Assembly (NCBI GenBank): GCA_965216025.1
Contig: CBDCEX010000012.1
Span: 186,001-250,000, forward strand
Length of the DNA: 64,000 bases
Source of the DNA: JADFQT01 sp965216025
Lineage (GTDB): Bacteria > Chloroflexota > Dehalococcoidia > Lucifugimonadales > UBA3495
Direction of reading: 5' to 3'
The stretch's first letter is position 1. The number at the start of each line of letters is the position of its first letter. The notes below the pieces were generated by a model, which was given only the letters and a program-made list of their open reading frames with translations, had not been told where the DNA came from and searched no databases. A program made the translations under genes and the position numbers. Below are positions 35,685 through 45,357 of the stretch, piece by piece.

Positions 35685-36767
35685 TTAACCCAGATCGGCG
35701 ACCAGGGGCGCAACCTCTTCCATCAAAAGCCTGGTGGAACTCTGCATCAGGGAATGGTCGTCCGGGTCTTGGGTTATGAACAGCAGCGTGCCAAACCCGC
35801 CGACTCCCTGGTACAGCTTGCGGATTTGGTCGGCGCACTCCGGCGGGTCGCCCACGATCCAGACGTTGTCCAGCATGTAGTCCACATCCACGTCCTCGTC
35901 GGACATGCCCGGGTCTATCTTGTATCGGCCCAACGACCCCTGAGCCTTCTGGTTGATCCAGCGATGGTCGTCGAAGGGCTGTCCCAAAACGATGCGAGCC
36001 TCTTCCCGAGCCGACTTGGGCGTCTCACCCACATACACTTCCTTGGATATCCGCCACTGGCTACGGTCGGCGGTGCGGTCGGTGCTGGCCGCCCCCTCCT
36101 CCACGGAAGCCCAATGATCGACCAGGTCGTAGGCCTGCAGCCCGGTGCTCATGGGTATCCATCCCCGCTCTCCAGCGAGACGGATGGTGTCGGACTTGAT
36201 GCTGCTGCCTGCCACGCCGATGGGCGGGTGAGGCAGCTGGTAGGGCTTGTAATAAAGCCGGCGCTCCAGCTCCTTGTCCACCTGGGGCGCGTGGATGTTG
36301 AAGTACTTGCCCTCATACTCGAAATGGCCGTCTTCAGCAGCCCACAATCCCAGGATTACCTCCAGGGCCTCCCGGCCCCGGTCGCGCACCTCGTCCATGT
36401 GGCTGTATTCGATGCCGTATAGCTTCAAATCGGTGGGAAGAGAGCGGTGTCCGATGCCCCAGTAGAAGCGGCCCCTGGCCATGTGGTCCAGCATCGCGAT
36501 GCGATGGGCGGTGTCCACCGGATGGTGAATGGGCAGCAGGGTAATGCCGGTTCCCAGAATAATGTTCTCGGTTCTGGCCAACGCCTGCGCGATTAACAAC
36601 TCCGGCACCGGAGCGTTTTCCCACATCTCTGTGATGTGCTCGCCGATCCAGGCCTCGTGGACACCAACCTGGTCCCCCAGGCTGAGGAGTTCCAGATCCC
36701 GATCATAGGAATCGGCGAAGGATCGGTGGGGGGGATGCAGGGGCATCATGAACATTCCGAATTTCAT
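35685..36767 (-). CDS. LLM-class flavin-dependent oxidoreductase 3
   Basis: The 360-residue luciferase-like protein begins MKFGMFMMPLHPPHRSF and has VGVHEAWIGEHITEMWENAP, ILGTGITLLPIHHPV and MARGRFYWGIGHRSLP, segments typical of the alkanesulfonate/alkanal monooxygenase-like branch. The cofactor may be FMN or F420. A GGAGA lies upstream of the ATG. It is the third such enzyme in this window, and the three are distant paralogues. Confidence 0.9.
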   Translation of the reverse strand: MKFGMFMMPLHPPHRSFADSYDRDLELLSLGDQVGVHEAWIGEHITEMWENAPVPELLIAQALARTENIILGTGITLLPIHHPVDTAHRIAMLDHMARGRFYWGIGHRSLPTDLKLYGIEYSHMDEVRDRGREALEVILGLWAAEDGHFEYEGKYFNIHAPQVDKELERRLYYKPYQLPHPPIGVAGSSIKSDTIRLAGERGWIPMSTGLQAYDLVDHWASVEEGAASTDRTADRSQWRISKEVYVGETPKSAREEARIVLGQPFDDHRWINQKAQGSLGRYKIDPGMSDEDVDVDYMLDNVWIVGDPPECADQIRKLYQGVGGFGTLLFITQDPDDHSLMQSSTRLLMEEVAPLVADLG

Positions 36768-37230
36768 GGCTTCGTTCTCCTATAGCGTTTGGATTTGGGA
36801 CACTCGCGGAACCCGATGAGCAGGATCTGGGTTCGCTTCAAGAATCGCCAAGGGATGGCTCTCAGTGAATCGTCCTGGGGTTATTGACCAGCTAGAGCGG
36901 ATTTTAAGGCCCGGCTCGCCAACCCGTCAAGGCACCTGTCTCGAAGAGGGTGTCTGAACAGTTGGTATCTCCCCCTTGCCAAGGGGGAGACTAAGAGGGG
37001 GGGTTAGAATGTCCCTTGACTTCCAGGCCCAAGGTGTCATCCTGGTTTGGGCTTCGGCATCCTCTCTCCTTGTGGGATGAGGGTGATACCACGATGCGCA
37101 TTTTTCTATTCCAGCACGGGCAGTGCGCCAGGCTTTTTAAACATCCTGTTAGAGGGGGTGATGTGACCCCTCCTAACCCCCCCTGATTAAGGGGAGGGAC
37201 TTTAAGACGTCCCCAAGCCAGACCGAATAG
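36768..37230. repeat. Intergenic region with family D and family E repeats
   Basis: A family D copy (CTCCCCCTTGCCAAGGGGGAG) is at 36968-37003. From 37009 to about 37085 lies family E (ATGTCCCTTGACTTCCAGGC...CAAGGTGTCAT), which returns at 40840-40920. A further C/T-rich to A/G-rich pair lies at 37147-37200. No gene is seen. Confidence 0.65.
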
Positions 37231-39282
37231 TCAGCTATCTCCCATGCCAACGATGTTCAGGATGAAAGCGTATTCCTCGGCCACTTCTTTCAGGCGATCA
37301 AACCGTCCCGAAGCGCCGCCGTGGCCCGACTCCATGTGAATCTTCAGCAAGAGTAAATTATCGTCGGTTTTGGTATCCCGCAGGCGGGCGGTCCACTTGG
37401 CCGGCTCCCAATAGGTCACGCGGGGGTCGCTGATGCCGCCGGTAATTAACATGGCGGGATAGGCTTGAGGTCTGACGTTGTCGTAGGGAGAATAGGTCTT
37501 GATGTAATCATAAAAAGCGCGCTCGTTGGGGTTGCCCCATTCGTTGTACTCCATGGTGGTTAGGGGCAGCGTGTCGTCAAGCATGGTGTTGAGCACATCC
37601 ACGAAGGGCACCTGGGCCACGATGGCCCGAAACAGGTCGGGACGCAGGTTGGCCACGGCGCCCATCAGCATCCCGCCGGCGCTGCCGCCGGCCGCGACTA
37701 TGTTGCCTTTGGTGGTATACCCCTCGCTAATCAAATGCTCGGCGCAGGCGATATAGTCGGTGAAGGTGTTCTTCTTCTGAAGCAGCTTTCCGCCTTCGTA
37801 CCAATCCCAGCCCATTTCCATGCCGCCGCGGAGGTGAGCCACCGCGAAGATAAATCCTCGATCCACCAGGGAGAGCCGGCCGGAGCCGAACTCGGACTCC
37901 ATCACCATTCCATAAGAACCGTAGCCATACAGATAGAGAGGGGCCGAGCCGTCCAGAGGTGTGTCTTTTCTGAAGAGCAACGATATTGGTACCAGCGTGC
38001 CATCAGGGGCCTGCGCCGCGACCCTCCGGCTGAGGTAATTCTGGGAATCGAACCCTCCCAATACTTCGGTCTGCTTCTTGAACTGCCGCTGCCGGGTCTC
38101 CATGTCATAGTCATAAACCGTGGCTGGAGTCGTGAGAGAGGCGTAGCTGAAGCGCAGAGTGGAGGTTGCCCACTCCCGTCCCTGCTGAATCCGCACCGAA
38201 TAATCCGCTTCCTGGAATTCTATGACATGGCTTTGGCCGGTCGCCAGGTCCTGCACCTGCACCTGAGGCAGCCCTCCTTCTCGGTAGGCTATCGCCAGGT
38301 GGTTCTGAAAGAGGAGCATCCCCTGTACCGGGCGTCCGGCCTGGTGGGGTAAGAAATCCTGCCAGTGTTCCCGGCCGGGACGCTCGATGCCAGTCTCGGA
38401 AATTTTGAAATCCTTGGCGCCGTCTCCATTGTTGCGGATCAGAAAGCGCTCCCCGTGGTCCTCCACATCGTACTCGAAGTCCTCATGGCGAGGCTCGATC
38501 AAGGTTAGGTTGCCTTCCGGCTGATTGGCGTCCAAGTAGTGCCACTCGGTAATATTATTGCCGCCGGAGACTATATATATGAATCGGTTGCTGGCCGACT
38601 TGGCGATGCCGACGAAAAATCGCGGGTCTGCTTCCTGGTAGACCAAAACGTCGCTGGCCGGGGCGTCGCCCAAGCGGTGGCGAAACACCTGTACCGGGCG
38701 GTGGTGTTCATCAAGAACGTCGTAAAAGAAGGTGAGGCTGTCGTTGGCCCATTCCAGGGAGTAGTAGGAGTTGGATATGGATTCGTCCAGAAGCAGGCCG
38801 GTTTCCAGGTTCCTGACCCGAATCGTATATTGCTCCGAGCCGTCGTTATCCATCGAATATGCCAGCCATTTGTGATCCGGGCTGTTTTCCAGCACTCCGA
38901 TCTGGGTGTAATCCTGGCCCTGGGCCAGCTGATTGACGTCCAGCAGCACCTCCTCGGCAGCGTCCAGGGTTTGGAACTTGCGGCAGTAGATGGGGTACTG
39001 GCTACCCTCTTCAAATCGGGTGTAGTAAAAGTAGGGCCCCTCCTTGGCTGGAACGGTGGAATCGTCTTCCTTGATGCGGCCCCTCATTTCAGAGTAAAGT
39101 TTTTCCTGCAAGCCCTCCCAGGGCTCCATAACCGATTCGGTGTAGGCGTTCTCCGCCTTGAGATACGCCAGGGTGTCTGGGTCTTCCAGGTCGCGGAGCC
39201 AATACCAGGGATCGACCCGGGTTTCCCCGTGGACGGTCAATTCCTGGGTTTTCTTGGGAGCCTGGGGCGGCTGTTGGGTCAT
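37231..39282 (-). CDS. Oligopeptidase B-like S9 family serine peptidase
   Basis: The 683-residue protein has an N-terminal beta-propeller and a C-terminal alpha/beta hydrolase domain. The triad is Ser534 in AAGGSAGGML, Asp619 in GISDPRVTYWEP and His654 in MESGHGGAS. The sequence RGGMEMGWDWYEGGKL near residue 490 and the DPWYWLRDLEDPDTLAYL N-terminus match oligopeptidase B, which cleaves short peptides after basic residues. No signal peptide is present, so it is likely cytoplasmic. Confidence 0.93.
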   Translation of the reverse strand: MTQQPPQAPKKTQELTVHGETRVDPWYWLRDLEDPDTLAYLKAENAYTESVMEPWEGLQEKLYSEMRGRIKEDDSTVPAKEGPYFYYTRFEEGSQYPIYCRKFQTLDAAEEVLLDVNQLAQGQDYTQIGVLENSPDHKWLAYSMDNDGSEQYTIRVRNLETGLLLDESISNSYYSLEWANDSLTFFYDVLDEHHRPVQVFRHRLGDAPASDVLVYQEADPRFFVGIAKSASNRFIYIVSGGNNITEWHYLDANQPEGNLTLIEPRHEDFEYDVEDHGERFLIRNNGDGAKDFKISETGIERPGREHWQDFLPHQAGRPVQGMLLFQNHLAIAYREGGLPQVQVQDLATGQSHVIEFQEADYSVRIQQGREWATSTLRFSYASLTTPATVYDYDMETRQRQFKKQTEVLGGFDSQNYLSRRVAAQAPDGTLVPISLLFRKDTPLDGSAPLYLYGYGSYGMVMESEFGSGRLSLVDRGFIFAVAHLRGGMEMGWDWYEGGKLLQKKNTFTDYIACAEHLISEGYTTKGNIVAAGGSAGGMLMGAVANLRPDLFRAIVAQVPFVDVLNTMLDDTLPLTTMEYNEWGNPNERAFYDYIKTYSPYDNVRPQAYPAMLITGGISDPRVTYWEPAKWTARLRDTKTDDNLLLLKIHMESGHGGASGRFDRLKEVAEEYAFILNIVGMGDS

Positions 39283-39597
39283 GCTGGGGACTCCAGGTTT
39301 TTCATATTCGGCTGACTTTTCATGGAGGATCGGGGGATTCTCCGCTGTCTGTCCATTTGGGGGCCCGGATTTTTGATGTTCCCCATTTTACCACGCGGCA
39401 AATGCGGCGGCATTCCCCGGATGTATCGCCGCCCAACTCTCGCCCAACTCTGATGAAGCTGGGACCCGATTTGACCGCCCGGCCGCTGCTGAATATAATG
39501 AGCGCGCCAAGCAGGAATGGCGGGGCCGCCCTGATGATCGCGGATTGGGTGGGCCCTGGCGGCAAATCACCGCGGACAGCGGCAGGGGGGACTGGCA

Positions 39598-40119
39598 ATG
39601 GTACAGCAGCAGGCGGCGATCTTGAGCCCCGAGGCCTTGATCCAGGAGTTTACTAAGAATGGGGTCACCCACGTGGTGTGCATACCCGACAGCGAGACCA
39701 ACTACCTCTATGAGTTGATGAAGGAGCAACCCTCCCTGGAAATCGTTCCGGCCTCGAGAGAGGGGGAGACCTTTGCCATCGCCCTTGGGTTAATCATCGG
39801 CGGAAAGAAACCGGTTTGCTTGATCCAGAATACCGGCATGCTGGAGTCGGGGGATTCAATTCGGGGCATGGCTTTGGATTCCGGCTTTCCGCTGGTAATG
39901 GTGGTTGGTTATCGAGGCTGGAACCGGCACGGGGTGATTACCGACTCTGTCGCCCGATACACCGAGCCCTTTCTCAACGCTATGCGGGTCAACTATTATC
40001 TGGTCGAGCAGGACGCCGATGCCTCCCGCATCTCGCTGGCTTTTGAAGAGGCGAGGACGACCAAGCGTCCGGTAGCCATACTGGTTGGAGACGAATACCA
40101 CGGTTTCAACCGGGTTTAG
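39598..40119 (+). CDS. TPP enzyme Pyr-domain subunit (ComD-like)
   Basis: The 173-residue protein is a stand-alone pyrimidine-binding domain like the alpha subunit of sulfopyruvate decarboxylase. It shows GVTHVVCIPDSETNYLYELM (22-41) and the activating Glu region SREGETFAIALGLIIGGKKP (53-72). The matching PP domain is encoded 118 bases downstream. The pair would decarboxylate a 2-oxo acid; the exact substrate (sulfopyruvate, phosphonopyruvate or another) cannot be told. No other coenzyme M gene is present. Confidence 0.85.
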   Translation: MVQQQAAILSPEALIQEFTKNGVTHVVCIPDSETNYLYELMKEQPSLEIVPASREGETFAIALGLIIGGKKPVCLIQNTGMLESGDSIRGMALDSGFPLVMVVGYRGWNRHGVITDSVARYTEPFLNAMRVNYYLVEQDADASRISLAFEEARTTKRPVAILVGDEYHGFNRV

Positions 40120-40237
40120 CCGACCCGCTTAGACGAAGGACCTGTTCTGGGCGGAGCGAATATTCTCCGTCCGATAAGGGGCGAAACTTTCCCAACGTAT
40201 TGTGTATTGAAGTATTGATGGTAGGAGGACTGCTGCG

Positions 40238-40828
40238 ATGATTCGAGCCGAGGACGTTTTCCGAACCTTTCAGGAACACCGGGGCGAGGCGATTGTAATT
40301 CCCACGGGCACCTCCGGACGGCACTGGCTGGACTTTACCACCAACGAAAAGAGGGACCTTAACCTGGGCGGCGCGATGGGGCAAACCACCTCGGCGGCGC
40401 TGGGACTGGCCTTGGGCCTGCCCCAGGAAAAGGTGGTGCTGTTCGACTCGGAAGGCGCTCTGTTGATGAACATGGGTATTCTGGCCACCATTGCCGGAAA
40501 GAAGCCCAAGAATTTCTTCCATTTCCTGCTGGACAATGAGTGCTACGCCACCACTGGAGGCCAGCCGGTACCCAACGCCGAGGAGATAAACTACGCCGGA
40601 GTGGCCAAAGAGGCGGGATATTCCGCGGCCTACTCCTTCACCGACCTGGAAGAGTTCGCCACCAGCGTGGATCAGATCATGAAGGAGACCGGGCCGGTCT
40701 TTGTCGCCATTAAAGTGGTGCCCGAGGTGGAGAACGAGCCTATCGGCCGCCGGCAGCGCCGACCTAGCCGCAGTCGGGCCGAAACCATCCGCGACCTGCA
40801 CAGCGAGTTGGGCATAACGGTGTCGTAA
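40238..40828 (+). CDS. TPP enzyme PP-domain subunit (ComE-like)
   Basis: The 196-residue protein is the diphosphate-binding half of a TPP decarboxylase. The thiamine motif is FDSEGALLMNMG...LLDNECYATTGGQ (about 67-106), where the usual GDG is DSEG, close to the DSDG of ComE. NLGGAMGQTTSAALGLALGL precedes it. A basic extension RRQRRPSRSRAETI lies near the C-terminus, which is not needed for the fold. GTAGGAGG precedes the start. Confidence 0.85.
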   Translation: MIRAEDVFRTFQEHRGEAIVIPTGTSGRHWLDFTTNEKRDLNLGGAMGQTTSAALGLALGLPQEKVVLFDSEGALLMNMGILATIAGKKPKNFFHFLLDNECYATTGGQPVPNAEEINYAGVAKEAGYSAAYSFTDLEEFATSVDQIMKETGPVFVAIKVVPEVENEPIGRRQRRPSRSRAETIRDLHSELGITVS

Positions 40829-40839
40829 AGGTTGTGTAA

Positions 40840-41022
40840 AATGTCCCTTGACTTCCAGGCTCAAGGTGTCATTCCGTTTTGGACATCGGCATCCTCTCCC
40901 CTGGTGGGAGAGGACTGAGGTGAGGGGTTTCACCCTCATCCCAACCTTCTCCCATCAAGGGAGAAGGGGCCAATTTCATCTGTCGGTGGCCTTCCGTCGG
41001 AGCAAGATAACTCGGAATGACC
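40840..41022. repeat. Family E and family F repeats
   Basis: The first part (40840-40920) repeats the sequence at 37009-37085. The second part (about 40973-41022) carries TTTCATCTGTCGGTGGC and ACTCGGAATGAC of family F, also seen at 50985-51030. It fills the space between convergent genes. Confidence 0.65.
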
Positions 41023-41040
41023 TAGGCTGTTTTGAGGGAT

Positions 41041-42921
41041 TTACTTAACGTCCACTGTGAGCAGGTAGACGCCTTTGGCTCGGGGTAGCAGCGAGTTTTC
41101 ATAGTTGAGGTGGGTCTCCACAGCCACTCTAACCCGGCCGTCGGCCAGGGTTTGCCTGGCGAAGGGTACCGGATTCCAACCCACCATCCGCAGCAGGCGC
41201 TCCTTGCTAGCCACGCGGGTTTCCAGGCCAGAACCCTCTAACCGCATGACGTTGGCAGTCATGGCGAAGTCGTCGGCTACCTCCTTGCCGGTGATGAAGA
41301 TGGACCTGGATTTGGACGGATCCGGCGAGTCGTCATCCGGGGCCCGGTCCGGGTTCAATGACATCCAGCTAAGCATGTGGTCCCATTCTACCAACCGGAC
41401 GAAGCTATCGGGTTTGACGTGGAATCCCTCCTCCAATTCGGCTACCCACAGCCCGCCCCCCTCATACTTGAATCCATAGAGAGTATTGTTGAGGTACCGG
41501 CCGTCGGCGCTTAGAGTTGCTGAAGCACCGTAGAGGCCTGACTCCGGGGCCCGAGGAAATTGGGAAAGGGGGTATTCCACCATCTGATACTCCTCGGGTT
41601 TTGCGGTGTTGACGATGTATACCGACTGCCACCTGGGGTCGGCAGGCCGGTCTCCCAGGGCGGCAGGCCATCCCTCGGTGCTCATCATCCAACGGGTGTC
41701 ATTCCAGGGGACGGGCAGAGCCATCAGCATGATGCCCGGCGCGGTATACACCTCCTCTCCGGAACCGTCCTCCGCCAGCTTGATTATCTTGTAGCGCTGG
41801 GTCTGGTCCGGCTCCAGAGACCGCCGCAGCGTCAGGTAATAGCGGTCCTCGGATTCGCCCGCCGGACGATAACGCCTGACCCCTCCGGCGGTATCGCACT
41901 CGCCAATCCAGGGCACCTCCAGCTGCCGGAGCAGGTGGCCCAGCCAGTGGCTGCCCATGCCGAAATAGCGGGTGTTACTGCCGGCGCCCGGTTGTAGCAG
42001 CGATGTCAACCGCTGTCCGAAGGGAAGCTGCTCTTGAGACGATTCCGGAGTTTGGGCTGCCATGGTGAAATCCGTGGTGAATCGGAACCCGAGGTCGCGC
42101 AAAAGTACGGTGTAGTCCGGGTGATTAAGGCTCTCCTGGTATACGGCGCACTGCTTTTCCGCCAGAGTCGGCGCCGGGTACCGCTGGTCGTTAAAGGGCA
42201 GCTTCAGGATCTCCGCCTCGAACTCCTGCGCCAGGCGGGAAGACGATGCGCTCAACGCCAGGGGATTCACGTGGAAGTGGGTGGGCGAGGCGATGCCGTC
42301 CTTGGCGATCTGCCACTCCGAAGGCACTTCATCGGTGATGACCAAAAAGGTTCCGTCGGGGAATAGCTCGGAGATAACCCCGCCGGTGCGCTGGCCCCGC
42401 TGGTACTCGAAGTCCAAACGATGGAACAGGGTCGGGTCAAAATGGTCGGGCTGAAGCTTCTGATACAGGTCCGGTGCGATGGGCACGCCCATGGCTTCCA
42501 GCCGAAAGATCTTATGGACCGGGTGTTCGCCGATTTGCTCCGACTCCAGAGCCAGCAGATCCAGATACCAAGTTACCCCGCCATCATCCAACTTAATTTT
42601 GATACTGCCCTGGTGTTCCAGCACCAGTTGCGGTTCGCCCAAGGCCGGCACCAACGCGCCAGCCGAGTCCTGGACGAAGAAGTGGGGCTTTATCAGCGTG
42701 GAGAACTCAGCGGAGACATCGTACTCGGGCCTTCGCAAAATAGACTCCTCGGCTGGGGCCTGGGCATCTGGGGCCTGGGCGTCCATGGACCGAGCGATGG
42801 TGGGCGTCAGGGTATCCCCGGCAATGGAACTCTCGACACCGCAAGCGGTTAGCCCCACAAGGGCCAGGAGGGTCCAGGCTACCGGAGACCACCACTTTTT
42901 AGAGAGACATTTCAAGCGCAT
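41041..42921 (-). CDS. Predicted lipoprotein of unknown function (626 aa)
   Basis: The protein begins with a basic stretch MRLKCLSKKWW, a hydrophobic core and the lipobox LTAC at about 24-27, so it should be lipid-anchored outside the membrane. Residues 45-60 are an Ala/Pro/Gln-rich linker (DAQAPDAQAPAEES). The rest is rich in beta strands, and pieces such as SEDRYYLTLRRS, DTRWMMSTEG and SADGRYLNNT suggest a propeller. I do not recognise a family or catalytic motif. Confidence 0.75.
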   Translation of the reverse strand: MRLKCLSKKWWSPVAWTLLALVGLTACGVESSIAGDTLTPTIARSMDAQAPDAQAPAEESILRRPEYDVSAEFSTLIKPHFFVQDSAGALVPALGEPQLVLEHQGSIKIKLDDGGVTWYLDLLALESEQIGEHPVHKIFRLEAMGVPIAPDLYQKLQPDHFDPTLFHRLDFEYQRGQRTGGVISELFPDGTFLVITDEVPSEWQIAKDGIASPTHFHVNPLALSASSSRLAQEFEAEILKLPFNDQRYPAPTLAEKQCAVYQESLNHPDYTVLLRDLGFRFTTDFTMAAQTPESSQEQLPFGQRLTSLLQPGAGSNTRYFGMGSHWLGHLLRQLEVPWIGECDTAGGVRRYRPAGESEDRYYLTLRRSLEPDQTQRYKIIKLAEDGSGEEVYTAPGIMLMALPVPWNDTRWMMSTEGWPAALGDRPADPRWQSVYIVNTAKPEEYQMVEYPLSQFPRAPESGLYGASATLSADGRYLNNTLYGFKYEGGGLWVAELEEGFHVKPDSFVRLVEWDHMLSWMSLNPDRAPDDDSPDPSKSRSIFITGKEVADDFAMTANVMRLEGSGLETRVASKERLLRMVGWNPVPFARQTLADGRVRVAVETHLNYENSLLPRAKGVYLLTVDVK

Positions 42922-43054
42922 TCTATTATTGGGGTTCCGGCCGTGTCTGGCCCAAGTATATTAGGCCGGTCCATGAGCCGCAATGCTAGGAGCGGCGGCG
43001 CATGCCTGAAAAGCCGCTCCTCCATCTAGCCCAGGAAAGGTTGGAGCAGGTTGT

Positions 43055-43222
43055 TCACCAAAAGAAGAGCAGAACCAGCGCAACGACAATAACCAAAACC
43101 ACCAGTGCCGCCGCAGCCAGGCATCCGCAGGAGCCAAATACCAAGCCTTTGACTGCCAGACCGAGGAGCCAGGTAACCAAGCGGTAAGGCCACAGGAGGA
43201 GTTTGAGTAACATTCTGAGCAT
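43055..43222 (-). CDS. Small membrane protein (55 aa)
   Basis: The product MLRMLLKLLLWPYRLVTWLL... has two hydrophobic stretches, residues 1-26 and 33-55, the second reading AAAALVVLVIVVALVLLFFW. A Gly-Ser-Cys-Gly-Cys turn joins them. It ends directly in the second segment. The start is the ATG at 43222, and no clear ribosome-binding site is seen, so the call is tentative. The stretch 42922-43411 shows no other feature. Confidence 0.45.
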   Translation of the reverse strand: MLRMLLKLLLWPYRLVTWLLGLAVKGLVFGSCGCLAAAALVVLVIVVALVLLFFW

Positions 43223-43411
43223 AGCCGTTCTGTCACTCGCCAATTACCGGCTCGGGTCAGGCTCGGCTCTGGTCTGATATGGAAGTCGTCTCGGTCTGGG
43301 GCATCCACCCTTGACGCTGGCCCTTTAGCGGAGTAGATTTCTCTTGAATCACCGATGAATTACCGGCGGATTAAATCTGCCGGCCTTTTCGGAATAGCGA
43401 GAGGTGGTGCC

Positions 43412-43639
43412 ATGCCCCTTTACGAGTATTTTTGCCCGACCTGCAACCACAAGTTCGACAAGCTGCAGCCGATGAGCGCTACCGGAGCTGAATGCCCGGT
43501 CTGCGAGCAGCCGGCCAAAAGGGCCATCTCGGTCTTTGCTTCTATCAGTAGTAGCGATTCTCCCGGTCCGGATTTCAGCCCCATGCCGCCCATGGGAGGT
43601 GGTGGTTGCTGCGGCGGAGGCTGCTGCTCCGGCCACTAA
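43412..43639 (+). CDS. FmdB-type zinc-ribbon protein
   Basis: The 75-residue protein starts MPLYEYFCPTCNHKFDKLQ and has the second pair ECPVCEQPAKRAIS, the FmdB/CxxC regulatory-domain pattern. The C-terminus GGGGCCGGGCCSGH is a Gly/Cys cluster also found in related proteins and may bind metal. The ATG at 43412 is preceded by GAGAGGTGG. A 14-bp direct repeat CCGGCCACTAACGC spans the stop codon and recurs at 43651. Confidence 0.88.
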   Translation: MPLYEYFCPTCNHKFDKLQPMSATGAECPVCEQPAKRAISVFASISSSDSPGPDFSPMPPMGGGGCCGGGCCSGH

Positions 43640-43657
43640 CGCTAGGGGTCCCGGCCA

Positions 43658-44437
43658 CTAACGCCAAGGATCAGTGGGGCTGGGCGTGTCAGGGGCATCC
43701 GGTCGCAATAGCTCCGGGTTTCCCGAGCGACGCCAGTAGGACCGGTTCGGTCCGAACCACCAGCGAATCGCCAGAAACAGCGCTGATACCCCGACCAGCC
43801 CCAGCCCGCCGGCCAACGCCGTCAGGGCTACACGCATGGTGGCGTCGAACCAGAACCCCTGGGGAAACAGGATTATCAGGTAATCGGTGCGGGGGTCCAG
43901 CTGCCAAAAGTCGTTGGAAAAGAATATTTGGTGGAACCTTAGAAACAGGGCGTCGAATCCGATTAAGGCCAGCAACCCCACACCCATTATCAGGCCTAGG
44001 GTCAGCCAGCCTCCCCAATTGAACAGGAGGGCCAGCTTATCTGGGGATGAGCCTCGGTACCAGATAAGCCCGCCAATGACCCCGGCCACTAAGAAGGCCC
44101 CGGCCACTTGCATCACCAGGTATACCCTCTGAATCAGGACCTTCACGTCCCTCATGTGGGTTACTTCCCGGGGAGTGAAAAGGTCCCGATCCTCGCCACA
44201 GACCTTGGCCCTCACGCTGAGGGGTTCTTCCGAGGAGTTGAAATAGCGCCGGATATCGGCGCCCACCGCCCGTAAACCGACCCGGGAAATCCCCGTGCGC
44301 AGGGAGATGTTGTAATCGTCGAACCCCTGCTGATACAGGCCCTCGTCGTTGACCGCCCAGGCGACGCTGGCTGACAGGATAAAAAAGGGAACGGCTAGCA
44401 CGAACAGGGTCTCCGGTATCTTGACCAACCAGCTCAT
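43658..44437 (-). CDS. TIGR01906 family (DUF1461) integral membrane protein
   Basis: The 259-residue protein has an N-terminal hydrophobic segment, an external loop with LFTPREVTHMRDVK (about 86-99), three more membrane segments and the LRFHQIFFSNDFWQLDPRTDYLIILFPQGFWFD block (about 166-198), which is the TIGR01906 signature. The family is widespread in Firmicutes, Chloroflexota and Actinobacteria, with no known function. Confidence 0.9.
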   Translation of the reverse strand: MSWLVKIPETLFVLAVPFFILSASVAWAVNDEGLYQQGFDDYNISLRTGISRVGLRAVGADIRRYFNSSEEPLSVRAKVCGEDRDLFTPREVTHMRDVKVLIQRVYLVMQVAGAFLVAGVIGGLIWYRGSSPDKLALLFNWGGWLTLGLIMGVGLLALIGFDALFLRFHQIFFSNDFWQLDPRTDYLIILFPQGFWFDATMRVALTALAGGLGLVGVSALFLAIRWWFGPNRSYWRRSGNPELLRPDAPDTPSPTDPWR

Positions 44438-44499
44438 CGATTACCTGCTGCGTAATTTTGCCCGGCGTATCATTTCTACGTTAGCATTGCCCCCGCTTG

Positions 44500-45333
44500 A
44501 TGAGCAACTATCCGCGCCTCTATAATTCGCTCATGTTGGAAAAAGAGATTCCTGAAAGCGAACTGGGATATTTCCCCACCCTGGTTAGCATTATCGAGCG
44601 GTTACGGGCGCCCGGCGGTTGCCCCTGGGACCGGGAGCAGACTCACGCTTCCCTCAAGCGTAACTTGCTGGAGGAGTGTTACGAGGTGCTGGAAGCCATC
44701 GACCGGGGCGAGTCGGGCCCGCTGGCTGAAGAGCTGGGTGACCTGCTTGTTCAAATCGCCTTTCATGCGGACATCGCTCGAGAAAAGGGGGAGTTCAACA
44801 TAGCCGATGTGATCACCGCCGTGAACCGGAAGCTGGTGAGGCGGCATCCCCATGTGTTCGGCGATGCGGAGGTGGCGGACGCCCGAGAGGTGGAGCGCAA
44901 CTGGGAGCGGCTGAAGGGGCAGGAGCGGGCCGAAAAGGGAATTTATAAATCGCCGGTTGAAGGGATTCCCAAGAACTTGCCGGCCCTGGTTTATGCCCAG
45001 CTGATGCAGGACCGGGTGGCGCGAGCCGGGTTCGAGTGGGAAGACGTGTCCTGTGTTCTGGACAAGTTGCAGGAGGAGGTGGAGGAACTACGCCAGGCCG
45101 AGACCGCCACGGAGAGGCTCCACGAGATGGGCGACCTGCTGCTGGTAATGGTCAATCTCTGTCGTTGGCTAGACTTTCAGGCGGAAGATGCCCTGCGCGG
45201 GGCCATCGCCAAGTTCTCCGGGCGCTACCTTCAGATGGAAGACCTGGTGACTGAGGCCGAGGAGGTGTTTGCCGACCTGCCGCTGCGGGAGAAGGAGGCC
45301 TTCTGGCAGCAGGCGAAAAAGCTGGAAGGATAG
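44500..45333 (+). CDS. mazG: Nucleoside triphosphate pyrophosphohydrolase MazG
   Basis: The 277-residue protein hydrolyses NTPs to NMPs and removes aberrant nucleotides. It carries two MazG domains: LRAPGGCPWDREQTHASLKR with EECYEVLEAID and EELGDLLVQIAFHADIA in the first, and EEVEELRQAE with EMGDLLLVMVNLCRW in the second. EExxE metal-binding motifs are intact in both. The start is ATG at 44500 or a later ATG at 44533. Confidence 0.94.
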   Translation: MSNYPRLYNSLMLEKEIPESELGYFPTLVSIIERLRAPGGCPWDREQTHASLKRNLLEECYEVLEAIDRGESGPLAEELGDLLVQIAFHADIAREKGEFNIADVITAVNRKLVRRHPHVFGDAEVADAREVERNWERLKGQERAEKGIYKSPVEGIPKNLPALVYAQLMQDRVARAGFEWEDVSCVLDKLQEEVEELRQAETATERLHEMGDLLLVMVNLCRWLDFQAEDALRGAIAKFSGRYLQMEDLVTEAEEVFADLPLREKEAFWQQAKKLEG

Positions 45334-45357
45334 CTCATCACCAGGTGAAGACAGCAG

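Noticed and set aside
32527..40828. Phosphonate biosynthesis from a PEP mutase-like gene and a ComD/ComE pair
   Set aside because: The PEP mutase-family gene looks closer to oxaloacetate decarboxylases, the genes are 6 kb apart with unrelated genes between, and no other phosphonate gene is present.
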